This document shows, in pieces, positions 8,870 through 24,004 of a stretch of DNA of 64,000 nt. The notes under the pieces are model-generated. The model was not told the origin of the DNA and did not search any database. It saw only the letters and a list, made by a program, of their open reading frames with translations. The stretch is from Deinococcus apachensis DSM 19763. GTDB taxonomy: Bacteria; Deinococcota; Deinococci; Deinococcales; Deinococcaceae. The number at the start of each line of letters is the position of its first letter. Position 1 is the first letter of the stretch. The stretch spans positions 642,642 to 706,641 of the forward strand of contig NZ_KB906398.1 in NCBI RefSeq assembly GCF_000381345.1. Direction: 5' to 3'. The translations under genes were made by a program, and so were the position numbers.

Positions 8870-10207
8870 ATGCCACGTTCCCGTCTCCCGCTCGTCCTTC
8901 TGGCCCTGGCCCTCGGCGGCGCCGCACAGGCCGCCACGATCACCATCGCCACGGTGAACAACCCGGACATGGTGACGATGCAAAAGCTCACGCCGGAGTT
9001 CAACAAGAAGTACCCCGACATCAACGTGAAGTGGGTCGTGCTGCCGGAAAACGAGCTGCGCCAGAAGATCACGCTGGACGTGGCGAGCGGCGCGGGGAGC
9101 TTCGACATCGCCACTGTGGGCGTGTACGAGGTGCCCATCTGGGCCAAGAACGGATGGCTGGACCCACTGACGCCGCTCTTCCAGAAGAACCCCTCCATCG
9201 CCTCCTCGTACAAGCTCAACGACATCCTGCCCAGCGTCCGGGGCGCGCTGACGGTGAACGGGCAACTGTATGCCGTGCCCTTCTATGCCGAGTCGAGCAT
9301 GACCTTCTACAACAAGGACCTGTTCAAGAAGGCCGGGCTCACCATGCCGCCAAACCCCACCTGGCAGCAGCTCCAGAGCTTCGCCGCGAAGATCCACAAC
9401 CCCTCGCAGGGCGTGTACGGTATCTGCCTGCGCGGGCTGCCCGGCTGGGGCGAGAACATGGCCTTTATCACCACGATGGTGAACACCTTCGGCGGGCGCT
9501 GGTTCGACCAGAACTGGCAGGCGCAGCTCAACACCCCCGCGTGGAAGAATGCCCTGACCTTCTACGTGAACACGCTGAAGAAGTACGGCCCTCCCGGCGC
9601 GACGAGCAACGGCTTTACCGAGAACCTGACCCTGATGAGCCAGGGCAAGTGCGGCATGTGGGTGGACGCGACCGTAGCGGCGGGCTTCCTGTCCGACCCC
9701 GCCTCCTCCAAGATCGTGAAGTCGGTGGGCTTCGCCAACGCGCCGGTCGGCCCCGGCACCCCGCGCGGCAGCAACTGGTTCTGGTCGTGGAACCTGGCGA
9801 TTCCCAAGAGCACCAAGCAGGAGGACGCCGCCTTCAAGTTCCTGACCTGGGCGACCAGCCCCGAGTACATCAACCTCGTCGCCCGCACGAAGGGCACCTG
9901 GGCCGCCGTGCCCCCCGGCACCCGCACGAGCACCTACACCAACCCCAACTACAAGAAGGCCGCCGGGGCGTTCAGCAATATCGTGCTGAGCAGCATCAAC
10001 CGTGCCGACGTGACGAAGCCCACCAAGGACCCAGTGCCCTACACCGGCATCCAGTACGTGTCCATCCCGCAGTTCCAGGCGCTCGGCACGCAGGTCGGGC
10101 AGTACCTGGCGGGGGCGCTCAGCGGGCAAACCTCCATCGACCAGGCGCTGAAACAGGGCCAGGACGCCGCCAACCGGGTCGCCAAGGAGGGCGGGTACCA
10201 GAAGTAA
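8870..10207 (+). CDS. Polyol ABC transporter substrate-binding protein
   Basis: A 445-residue extracellular solute-binding protein of the family that carries sugars and sugar alcohols. The signal peptide ends near AAQAATITI. The mature part opens with a beta-strand ATVNNPDMV, and contains YAVPFYAESSMTFYNKDLF, a typical ligand-cleft and hinge region, at about 125-145. The ATG has a Shine-Dalgarno sequence GGTGGAGG seven bases upstream. It is followed by two permeases and three polyol dehydrogenases, which makes mannitol, sorbitol, arabitol or xylitol the likely ligands. The exact ligand cannot be read from the sequence. Confidence 0.9.
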   Translation: MPRSRLPLVLLALALGGAAQAATITIATVNNPDMVTMQKLTPEFNKKYPDINVKWVVLPENELRQKITLDVASGAGSFDIATVGVYEVPIWAKNGWLDPLTPLFQKNPSIASSYKLNDILPSVRGALTVNGQLYAVPFYAESSMTFYNKDLFKKAGLTMPPNPTWQQLQSFAAKIHNPSQGVYGICLRGLPGWGENMAFITTMVNTFGGRWFDQNWQAQLNTPAWKNALTFYVNTLKKYGPPGATSNGFTENLTLMSQGKCGMWVDATVAAGFLSDPASSKIVKSVGFANAPVGPGTPRGSNWFWSWNLAIPKSTKQEDAAFKFLTWATSPEYINLVARTKGTWAAVPPGTRTSTYTNPNYKKAAGAFSNIVLSSINRADVTKPTKDPVPYTGIQYVSIPQFQALGTQVGQYLAGALSGQTSIDQALKQGQDAANRVAKEGGYQK

Positions 10208-10232
10208 GGCGGCCAAAGACGTGACGCCGCGA

Positions 10233-10271
10233 GGGGGGACGGGAGGAAGAGGCACGCCTTCCCGGTCCCCC
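10233..10271 (+). terminator. Intra-operon hairpin after binding-protein gene
   Basis: GGGGGGACGGG pairs with CCCGGTCCCCCC with one bulge, between the binding-protein stop and the first permease. There is no T tract, so it more likely stabilises the upstream mRNA or partly terminates it, favouring binding protein over permeases. Confidence 0.5.
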
Positions 10272-10292
10272 GGCCCCCCATGAGGTGACCCC

Positions 10293-11225
<933 letters not shown>

Positions 11226-11226
11226 G

Positions 11227-12072
<846 letters not shown>

Positions 12073-12198
12073 GGGCGGGTGGGGATACCCTCTCAAGAAG
12101 TGGGGGATGGAGACCGGCCCTGAACCGCCCTCCCGCGCTTCGGGGCCTTCTCCTCCCCGCGCCAGGCCCGCCGATCCCCTCATCCTGCTGGAGTGTTC

Positions 12199-13707
12199 AT
12201 GACCGTCAAACTCAACCTGTCCACCCTTGCCACTCTCGGCCCCGGCGTCGCCGTGCCCCAGTACAATCCCCGGCGGCTGACCTCCGGCATCGTCCACTTC
12301 GGCGTCGGGGGCTTTCACCGCTCGCACGAGGCCATGTACATCGACCGGCTGCTGAACGTGGGCGGGCATTCCGAATGGGCGATCTGCGGGGTGGGCGTGC
12401 TGCCCGGCGATGCCCGGATGCGCGACGTGTTCGCCCGCCAGGACAACCTGTACACCCTCGTCACCCGGTCGCCAGAGGGTCAGTCGGAGGCGCGCGTCAT
12501 CGGCTCAGTTCACGAATACCTGTTCGCGCCGGACGACCCGGGGGCGGTGCTGGAGAAGCTGGCCGACCCCGCGACAAAGATCGTCTCCCTGACGGTCACC
12601 GAGGGCGGCTACGGCATCAACAACGTCACCGGCGAGTTCGACCCCTCGACCCCAGACCTCCGGCACGACCTGACGCCGGGCTCAGCGCCCCGGACCGTCT
12701 TCGGTTTCATCACGGAAGGACTGCGGCAGCGGCGGGAGCGCGGCCTGGCGCCCTTCACGGTCGTGTCCTGCGACAACATGCAGGGGAACGGCCATGTGGC
12801 GGGGCGGGCCTTCACCGCCTTCGCCCGGCTGAAAGACCCCGAACTGGGGGAATGGGTCGCGCGGCACGTCGCCTTTCCCAACTCGATGGTCGACCGCATC
12901 ACGCCCGTGACCACCCCGCAGATGCGGCAGCAGGTGGCCGACGAGTACGGCATCGACGACGAGTGGCCGGTGGTGGCGGAGTCGTTCACCCAGTGGGTGC
13001 TGGAGGACACCTTCACGCTGGGGCGGCCCCCGCTGGAAGGGGTCGGGGTGCAGCTCGTGAGTGACGTGGAGCCCTACGAGCTGATGAAGCTGCGGCTGCT
13101 GAACGCCTCCCACCAGGCGATTGGCCACCTGGGGCTGCTCGCCGGGTATACCTACGCGCACGAGGTCTGCCAGAACCCGGCCTTCGTGGACTTCCTGCTG
13201 GGGTACATGGCCCAGGAGGCCACGCCCACCCTGCGCCCGGTGCCGGGGATCGACCTGGCGGCCTACGGGAAGGAACTCATCGCCCGTTTCGCCAACCCCG
13301 CCATCGGGGACACCCTGGCCCGCCTGGTCGTGGAGGGGTCCGAGCGCATCCCCAAGTTCCTGCTGCCGGTCATCCGCGAGCAATTGGCCTCGGGCGGGGA
13401 GATCGCGCGCTCGGCGCTGGTCGTCGCCGGGTGGAGCGTTTACATCGCCGCCGCTCACGAGGGGCACTTCCCGACCCTGGTGGATCCCCGGGCGGAACAA
13501 TTGACGGACGCCGTCCTCCGCGAAGCCCGGCAGCCGGGGGCGTTCCTGGAGCTTCAGGACATTTTCGGCGACCTGGGGCAGAACGCCCGCTTCCGCTCGG
13601 CGTACCTGGAGGCGCGGGACCGCCTGCGCCGGGAGGGAGTCACGGGGGCGATTCAGGCCGCTGCTCAGAACCCCGCCGGAGCTCCAGTCGGCGCGCGGTC
13701 GGAGTGA
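12199..13707 (+). CDS. Mannitol 2-dehydrogenase family protein
   Basis: A 502-residue polyol-specific long-chain dehydrogenase that oxidises mannitol (or a related polyol such as arabitol) to the ketose with NAD. The N-terminal Rossmann part has IVHFGVGGFHRSHEA (about 31-45), and the C-terminal helical domain has the catalytic signature KLRLLNASHQAIGHLG, with the family's Lys, Asn and His. The size is typical. The ATG is chosen over a GTG two codons earlier because CTGGAG lies five bases upstream of the ATG and would overlap the GTG. It is third-from-last in the operon after the transporter. Confidence 0.93.
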   Translation: MTVKLNLSTLATLGPGVAVPQYNPRRLTSGIVHFGVGGFHRSHEAMYIDRLLNVGGHSEWAICGVGVLPGDARMRDVFARQDNLYTLVTRSPEGQSEARVIGSVHEYLFAPDDPGAVLEKLADPATKIVSLTVTEGGYGINNVTGEFDPSTPDLRHDLTPGSAPRTVFGFITEGLRQRRERGLAPFTVVSCDNMQGNGHVAGRAFTAFARLKDPELGEWVARHVAFPNSMVDRITPVTTPQMRQQVADEYGIDDEWPVVAESFTQWVLEDTFTLGRPPLEGVGVQLVSDVEPYELMKLRLLNASHQAIGHLGLLAGYTYAHEVCQNPAFVDFLLGYMAQEATPTLRPVPGIDLAAYGKELIARFANPAIGDTLARLVVEGSERIPKFLLPVIREQLASGGEIARSALVVAGWSVYIAAAHEGHFPTLVDPRAEQLTDAVLREARQPGAFLELQDIFGDLGQNARFRSAYLEARDRLRREGVTGAIQAAAQNPAGAPVGARSE

Positions 13708-13753
13708 GCCAGGACAAGAAATCCCGCCTTTCCCCCTCACCCAAGGAGCCCCC

Positions 13754-14524
13754 ATGACCACCCTCACCCCCTCCACCACTGGCATCCTCGACCTCTTCCG
13801 GCTGGACGGGAGGCACGCCCTTGTCACGGGGGGCGCGCAGGGCATCGGCCTGGAGATCGCGCGGGGACTGGCCGAGGCCGGGGCGCGCGTGACGGTCGCG
13901 GACCTGAACCCGGATGTGGGCGAGGGCGCGGCCCGCAATCTGGGCGGCGCGTTCGAGGTCTTGAACGTGACGGACCCGGAGGCGGTTCGGGCACTGGCCG
14001 GGCGACTCCCCGACGTGGACATCCTCGTGAACAACGCTGGAGTCGTCCGCAACACTCCCGCCGAGGACACCGACGACGACGACTGGCGGGCTGTGATGGG
14101 CGTCAACCTGGACGGCGTGTACTGGTGCTGCCGGGAGTTCGGCAGAAACATGCTTGCGCGGGGACGGGGCAGCATCGTCAGCACCGCAAGCATGAGCGGC
14201 TTAATCAGTAACCACCCGCAGCCGCAGGCGGCGTACAACGCCTCGAAGGCCGCCGTCATCCACCTCACCCGTTCCCTCGCGGGCGAGTGGGCAGGGCGGG
14301 GGGTGCGCGTGAACGCGGTCGCGCCGGGCTATACCGCGACCCCGCTGACGAAGCGTGGCCTCGAAACTCCCGAATGGGCGAGCGTGTGGCTGAGCGAAAC
14401 GCCGATGGGCCGCCTCGCCGAGCCGCGCGAGATCGCCCCGGCCGTGCTGTTCCTCGCCAGCGACGCCGCGAGCTTCGTCACCGGGCACACCCTCGTTGTG
14501 GACGGCGGGTACACGGTGTGGTGA
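13754..14524 (+). CDS. SDR-family oxidoreductase (probable polyol dehydrogenase)
   Basis: A 256-residue classical short-chain dehydrogenase. It has the cofactor motif TGGAQGIG (about 25-32), an NNAG motif (about 92-95), a catalytic Ser in STASM, and the YxxxK pair in YNASK. Asp-Leu-Asn after the second strand (VADLNPD) suggests NAD rather than NADP. An AAGGAG Shine-Dalgarno sequence lies six bases upstream of the ATG. The operon context points to arabitol, sorbitol or xylitol oxidation, but SDR substrate specificity cannot be read from the motifs. Confidence 0.9.
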   Translation: MTTLTPSTTGILDLFRLDGRHALVTGGAQGIGLEIARGLAEAGARVTVADLNPDVGEGAARNLGGAFEVLNVTDPEAVRALAGRLPDVDILVNNAGVVRNTPAEDTDDDDWRAVMGVNLDGVYWCCREFGRNMLARGRGSIVSTASMSGLISNHPQPQAAYNASKAAVIHLTRSLAGEWAGRGVRVNAVAPGYTATPLTKRGLETPEWASVWLSETPMGRLAEPREIAPAVLFLASDAASFVTGHTLVVDGGYTVW

Positions 14525-14594
14525 GGAGAAGTGCCGGATTCCGTCTGAAACGTCGGAAGGCCCTCCCCAAGTTCGCAACGGCAATGCGGGTTGT

Positions 14595-14631
14595 GCCCCT
14601 CCCACCTTGCTGGGGAGGCCGGGTGGGGGGA
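14595..14631. repeat. GC-rich intergenic palindromic element
   Basis: A 37-base stretch with pairing CCTCCCACC and GGTGGGGG arms around a GGGGAGGCC core, in the 180-base gap between the SDR and the zinc dehydrogenase. It has the look of a dispersed REP-like intergenic repeat; copy number cannot be judged from one window. Confidence 0.35.
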
Positions 14632-14704
14632 ACGCAGACGACCTCCCAGCGCCCTTAGCCGCCCATTCAGGCCCTTTTCCAAGACGCTCTCAAAAGGTGG
14701 ACTC

Positions 14705-15781
14705 ATGACAACCCCCGGTTCCCGCTCCGCCCGCACCAGCGTCCTTCACGGCACCCGCGACCTGCGCTGGGAGACGCGCGAGGTGGCGGCGCCTGGCCCC
14801 CGCCAGGTCCGTGTACAGGTGCGGCGCATCGGCGTGTGTGGCAGCGACGTTCACTACTACACGTACGGCAGGATTGGGGAGTTCGTGGTGGAGGCCCCGC
14901 TCGTCCTCGGCCACGAGGTCATGGGTGTGGTGGACGCGGTCGGCGAGGGCGTGACCCACGTGAAGCCCGGCGACCGGGTGGCGCTGGAACCCGGCTATCC
15001 CTGCCGCCGCTGCGCCTACTGCAAGCGGGGCGAGTACAACCTCTGCCCGGGGATGACCTTCATGGCGACGCCGCCCATCCACGGGGCGCTGGCCGAGCAC
15101 GTGATCTGGCCGGACGACTTCGCCTTCAAGCTTCCTGATGCGATCAGCGACGACGCCGGTGCACTCATCGAGCCCCTGGCCGTGGGCGTCTGGGCGGCGC
15201 GCAAGGGGGCGGTCTCACCCGGGCAGAGCGTCGCGGTCTTCGGGGCCGGGCCTATCGGCTGCACGACCCTGCAAGCGGCGAGGGCGGCGGGAGCGACGAC
15301 CCTGATTGCCGTCGATTTGGAGGATTTCCGGCTCGACCTGGCGCGGAAAGTTGGGGCAACGCACACGATCAATGCGCGGGTGGAGAACTCCCTCGCCCGT
15401 CTCCGGGACATTACCCGGGGTGACCTCCCGCTCTCACATGCCGGGGTGGCCGTGGCCTTCGAGACGGCGGGGAGCCTGCCGACCACCCGCCTGAGCCTCG
15501 CCGCACCTCGTCCGGGCGGAACGACCGTGCTGGTGGGCTTGCCACCCGACCCCGAGGTCAGCCTGGACATCGTGAGCGCGGCCAGCCGGGAGGTGAGCAT
15601 CCGGGGCGTGTTCCGCTACGCGAACTGCTACCCAGCGGCCATCGCGCTTGTGGAGAGCGGGGCGGTGAACCTCGACGCCCTGGTGACGCACCGCTACACC
15701 TTCGACCGGACGCCGGAGGCCTTCGAGTTCGCCGACCGCGAGAAGCGGACCAGCATGAAGGTCATGATCGACGTGGGCTGA
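14705..15781 (+). CDS. Zinc-dependent polyol (sorbitol/xylitol) dehydrogenase
   Basis: A 358-residue medium-chain dehydrogenase of the sorbitol/L-iditol 2-dehydrogenase type. Catalytic zinc ligands appear in GVCGSDVHYY and GHE. A full structural-zinc loop is present (PCRRCAYCKRGEYNLC, about 99-114). The NAD-binding GAGPIG lies near 180, and VDLEDFRLDLA carries the Asp that favours NAD. The start follows AAGGTGG. It closes the operon and would give the cell a third dehydrogenase for a different polyol, so the module probably serves several sugar alcohols. Confidence 0.92.
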   Translation: MTTPGSRSARTSVLHGTRDLRWETREVAAPGPRQVRVQVRRIGVCGSDVHYYTYGRIGEFVVEAPLVLGHEVMGVVDAVGEGVTHVKPGDRVALEPGYPCRRCAYCKRGEYNLCPGMTFMATPPIHGALAEHVIWPDDFAFKLPDAISDDAGALIEPLAVGVWAARKGAVSPGQSVAVFGAGPIGCTTLQAARAAGATTLIAVDLEDFRLDLARKVGATHTINARVENSLARLRDITRGDLPLSHAGVAVAFETAGSLPTTRLSLAAPRPGGTTVLVGLPPDPEVSLDIVSAASREVSIRGVFRYANCYPAAIALVESGAVNLDALVTHRYTFDRTPEAFEFADREKRTSMKVMIDVG

Positions 15782-15857
15782 CCTCCTGCGGCGCGTCCTC
15801 CAGTTCCCGGCACCCATACGCCTTTTGCCGGATGCAACCCCCGACTCCCGGGAGGCG

Positions 15858-15863
15858 TACTGT
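15858..15863 (+). promoter_or_regulatory. Leaderless -10 box TACTGT
   Basis: TACTGT ends five bases before the telA-type ATG. GGAGG further upstream is too distant (13 bases) for normal ribosome binding. Confidence 0.45.
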
Positions 15864-15868
15864 GGGGC

Positions 15869-17085
<1,217 letters not shown>

Positions 17086-17089
<4 letters not shown>

Positions 17090-17760
17090 CCGTTCGCGCC
17101 CGGCTTATACACGACCTGGCGGGGCGGCTGGACGTCCAACCTGCCCGCCCCGTGCTGCGCGTCGCCGTGGACGGGGTGGACGGCGCGGGCAAGACGACTT
17201 TCGCGGACGAACTCGCCGCCGCGCTGCGCGAGCGGGGTCGAAGCGTCATCCGCGCCTCGGTGGACGGCTTTCACGCACTACGGGAGGCGCGTTACCGCCG
17301 GGGCCGCACCTCCCCCGAAGGTTTCTACCGTGACTCCTACAATTATCCGGGACTGCGGTCGGCGCTGCTCAATCCGCTGGGGCCAGGTGGGTCGGGGCGT
17401 TACCGAACCGCGATCTTCGACCACGTGACCGACTCGCCCGTGGAGATGCCGGAATTCGCGGCGACGGACGGCAGCATCCTCATCCTCGATGGCCTGTTCC
17501 TGCACCGCCCGGAGTTGAGGGACGTGTGGGACGACTCGGTGTTCCTGCACGTGGACTTTGAGGTCTCGGTGCCCCGTGGCGCCGCTTGTAGACCGGGATA
17601 CGGGTCCCCCGACCCTCAGGCCGAATCGAACCGCCGCTACGTGGAGGGCAACCGCCTGTACTTCCGGGAGGCCGAGCCGCAGCGGCACGCGGGCGTGGTG
17701 GTGGACCACAACGATCTGAACAACCCCTGTTTCCTGCCGGGCAGGGATGCCGGGGATTGA
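17086..17760 (+). CDS. Uridine-kinase-like P-loop protein
   Basis: A 224-residue P-loop NTPase resembling uridine kinase/phosphoribulokinase-like proteins. The Walker A motif is GVDGAGKT (30-37), followed by a conserved VDGFH segment and a lid-like basic stretch (ARYRRGR). Asp in ILILDGLFLHRPEL matches the kinase core. The C-terminus has VVDHNDLNNP, where such proteins place VDNxDL. It starts with TTG, overlapping the telA-type stop by four bases, and overlaps the next gene by 14 bases. This ties the three genes into one translation-coupled unit. The true substrate is unknown. Confidence 0.78.
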
Positions 17761-18652
17761 CGAACGGGACGCGCGGGCGGTCCTGGGCCCTTCCGCACGG
17801 TTCCTGGCGTCCGGGGCGACCTGCGTTGCATTCACGGATGGGCGCCGGGTGGTGCGGCTGGCCGCCCTGAATGGCCGGGAAGCCACGCGATTGAACGTAG
17901 ACGCTGCCATCCGAACCGCCCTCCGGTCCTCAGGAGTGCCCACGCCGGAGGCGCTGGAGGTCGGTCTTCTCCCCTCTGGCCGGGCGTTCACGGTGGACAC
18001 GTTGGCAGGCGGGGACGGGAGCGGGCCTTCCCCAGCGGGCTGGGCGGACCTGGGCGGCGCGCTGGCCGTCCTCCACGCCCTCCCCCATAGGGGTTACGGG
18101 CTGCTGGAGGACCGGGCGGACGCCTTCCAGGGCCTCGCTTCCACACCGGCAAGTGGCCTGCGGACCCGGCTGGAGGAGGCGTGGCCGTTCGGGGAAACCG
18201 ACCTGAAGGCGCATCCCCTGGTCGCCGCCGCCCCCGACCTCGCCGGGCCCCTGGCCGGGTTGGAGGGGGACCTGCGGGACGTGATCGGGGGCAGGACGGC
18301 CCTTTGCCACACCGACCTGCACGGCGAGCAGTTCCGCTGGCGGGAGGGTCGCCTGGCCGCTCTGCCGGACTTCGGGGACGCCGCCATCGGCCCTCCCGCC
18401 TGGGACGTGGCGAGCCTCGCCTACTTTCACGGCTGGTCCGTGGCGGAGGAGGTCGCCCGGGCGGCGGCCCTCCCCTGCGGGCGCGAGGCGGCCCTGTTCG
18501 GCCTGCTCCTCGCCTTTCACCGGGCCAGCCGCGCCGTCACCCTGAGGCACCCGGCCCGGACGACAGAAGCTGTGGCCTTTGCCCGGGGCTGTCTGGCGCG
18601 GCTGGCGGGGAGGCGGTTCTCCCCCCATGAGCGCCCTGCCAACAGGGCCTAA
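17747..18652 (+). CDS. Aminoglycoside-phosphotransferase-fold kinase
   Basis: A 301-residue kinase-like protein of the APH/choline-kinase superfamily. The catalytic loop is HTDLHGEQF (188-196), with Asp190 as base but Gln195 where the Brenner motif normally has Asn. The metal-binding DFGD follows at 208-211. The weak N-lobe lacks an obvious glycine-rich loop. It overlaps the uridine-kinase-like gene by 14 bases, so both are probably made together. It need not act on antibiotics; most chromosomal members phosphorylate small metabolites. The Asn-to-Gln change makes activity uncertain. Confidence 0.75.
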   Translation: MPGIDERDARAVLGPSARFLASGATCVAFTDGRRVVRLAALNGREATRLNVDAAIRTALRSSGVPTPEALEVGLLPSGRAFTVDTLAGGDGSGPSPAGWADLGGALAVLHALPHRGYGLLEDRADAFQGLASTPASGLRTRLEEAWPFGETDLKAHPLVAAAPDLAGPLAGLEGDLRDVIGGRTALCHTDLHGEQFRWREGRLAALPDFGDAAIGPPAWDVASLAYFHGWSVAEEVARAAALPCGREAALFGLLLAFHRASRAVTLRHPARTTEAVAFARGCLARLAGRRFSPHERPANRA

Positions 18653-18710
18653 AGCGAAGACGGCTGGCGCCGCTCAGGGGGGGCGCCGACAATCGGGGCG
18701 GGGGGGTAGC

Positions 18711-19376
<666 letters not shown>

Positions 19377-19380
19377 CGCC

Positions 19381-20709
<1,329 letters not shown>

Positions 20710-20926
20710 AGGCGCAGGGGAGAGCTTGCCTGCCCCCTCCCGAGGGGTACGGCGGCTCTCCTCCCCCTTTCATGCCCCCATCGCGACAACACGCAATCTC
20801 ACGCTATTAACGCTGCCATTAACGTTTTGATGTCGCACGGCTGGATATGACATGAGGTGAGACGGCTGCACACACGTCCCTCTCCCGTTCTCGCTATATC
20901 CGCCCCTTAAAACACGTGAGGTCCGC

Positions 20927-21868
20927 ATGATGAACAAAGCACCCCTTCGCCGTTCGGCCACCGTCGCGCTCGCCCTGACCCTCTCGCTGGGCCTGATGGC
21001 CTGTGGTGGCGGAATCACCCCGACCGTCATCGAGGTCACCGACGTCAACATCACGCTGGACAGAAACACGCTGTCCCCAGGTGAGACCACCATGGCCCAC
21101 GTCGTCGTTCGCGGCAACGTCGTGGAGCAGTTGCCCAGCCAGGCGGTGACCTGGACCTCCAGCGACAAGACTGTCGCGACGGTTGACGATAATGGCCTGA
21201 TCACCGCCAAGGGGGTCGGCAAGGCCACCATCCGCGCGGCCTCGGCGGTTCCCGGCTTCACCAACATCTTCAGCGATACGACGATCACGGTGGTGGCGGC
21301 GGAAACGGCGTACCCCACCGCCCGGTTCAGCTTCCGCCCGGTGAAGACAGCGGGGCCGGTGCCGACGGGCTACACCGCCGACAACGGCCTGCCCTACAAC
21401 ACGGCCCGCGGCTACGGCTGGGTCACCCAGGACAGCGCCCGCAGCGTGACTCCCACCCCCATCGACGCTTCCAAGAACACCCGTGACCGCCGCACTGACA
21501 TAGGCGCCACCACTGCGGTGGAGGAGCGCCAGTACACCCTGATTCACCTGCAATGCGGCAACATCTGCAAGCTGCCGCACATCACCGAGAACGTGGCCTG
21601 GGAGTACCGGGTCGAGCCCGGCAAGTACAACGTCACTGTCGGTGTGGGTGACGCCAACCAGAGCACCCAGGACAGCGGCCCCAGCCTGCATACCGTTAAC
21701 GTGGAGGGGGTCACGCTGATCGACCAGTTCAAGGCCACTCGCGCCAACCCCTTCAAGGAGGCGACCACGGTTAACGCAGTTCCCGTTACGGACGGTCTAC
21801 TGACCATCGACGCCATCGGCGGGACGAACACCAAGATCAACTACGTCATGATCACCCGCGTGGAGTAA
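20927..21868 (+). CDS. Lipoprotein with Big_2 and malectin-like domains
   Basis: A 313-residue exported protein. The signal peptide ends in a lipobox LMAC, followed by GGG. A bacterial Ig-like group 2 domain spans about 36-122 (NITLDRNTLSPGE, VTWTSSDKTVATVDDNGLI). The C-terminal half (about 128-313) is beta-rich, with YPTARFSFRP, ARGYGWV and YNVTVGVGDAN, resembling malectin-like carbohydrate-binding sandwiches. It has a GAGGT Shine-Dalgarno sequence and a 217-base upstream gap containing repeated ATTAACG. A surface-attached glycan-binding role is likely but inferred. Confidence 0.8.
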   Translation: MMNKAPLRRSATVALALTLSLGLMACGGGITPTVIEVTDVNITLDRNTLSPGETTMAHVVVRGNVVEQLPSQAVTWTSSDKTVATVDDNGLITAKGVGKATIRAASAVPGFTNIFSDTTITVVAAETAYPTARFSFRPVKTAGPVPTGYTADNGLPYNTARGYGWVTQDSARSVTPTPIDASKNTRDRRTDIGATTAVEERQYTLIHLQCGNICKLPHITENVAWEYRVEPGKYNVTVGVGDANQSTQDSGPSLHTVNVEGVTLIDQFKATRANPFKEATTVNAVPVTDGLLTIDAIGGTNTKINYVMITRVE

Positions 21869-21873
21869 GCGCC

Positions 21874-21930
21874 GGGAGAAAGAAAGGAGGAGGGGCGCGA
21901 GCAGTCGACCCCTCCTCCTTTCTCTCTCCC
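21874..21930. terminator. Long bidirectional terminator hairpin
   Basis: A 22-base stem with one mismatch (GGGAGAAAGAAAGGAGGAGG paired to its complement) around a 13-base loop. It lies five bases after the lipoprotein stop and five bases before the stop of the converging ABC-F gene. Confidence 0.85.
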
Positions 21931-21935
21931 GCCCT

Positions 21936-23813
<1,878 letters not shown>

Positions 23814-23820
23814 GCCGGGC

Positions 23821-23826
23821 AGTATA
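23821..23826 (-). promoter_or_regulatory. Leaderless -10 box TATACT for ABC-F gene
   Basis: TATACT on the minus strand, exactly seven bases before the GTG at 23813, with no Shine-Dalgarno sequence. Confidence 0.6.
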
Positions 23827-24004
23827 CGGTTTTCCACGCCCCGGCCCGCTTTTTCCCGTAAGCTGGGGGGGTGATACGGATTCCGCTCAGCTCCGGACTG
23901 TCCGGTCTGTCCTCTCCGGGAGCGGCGCCGCAGGGTCCTCTGTTCGGCAGCCCCACACGTGTCAGCCGCGTTTCCCCCCAGCCCAACACCGCGCCGGAGG
24001 CGGC

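Noticed and set aside
20710..20926. A small RNA gene or IS end suggested by repeated ATTAACG
   Set aside because: Only two imperfect copies within 20 bases, with no pairing partner or terminator; more likely a regulator site or chance.
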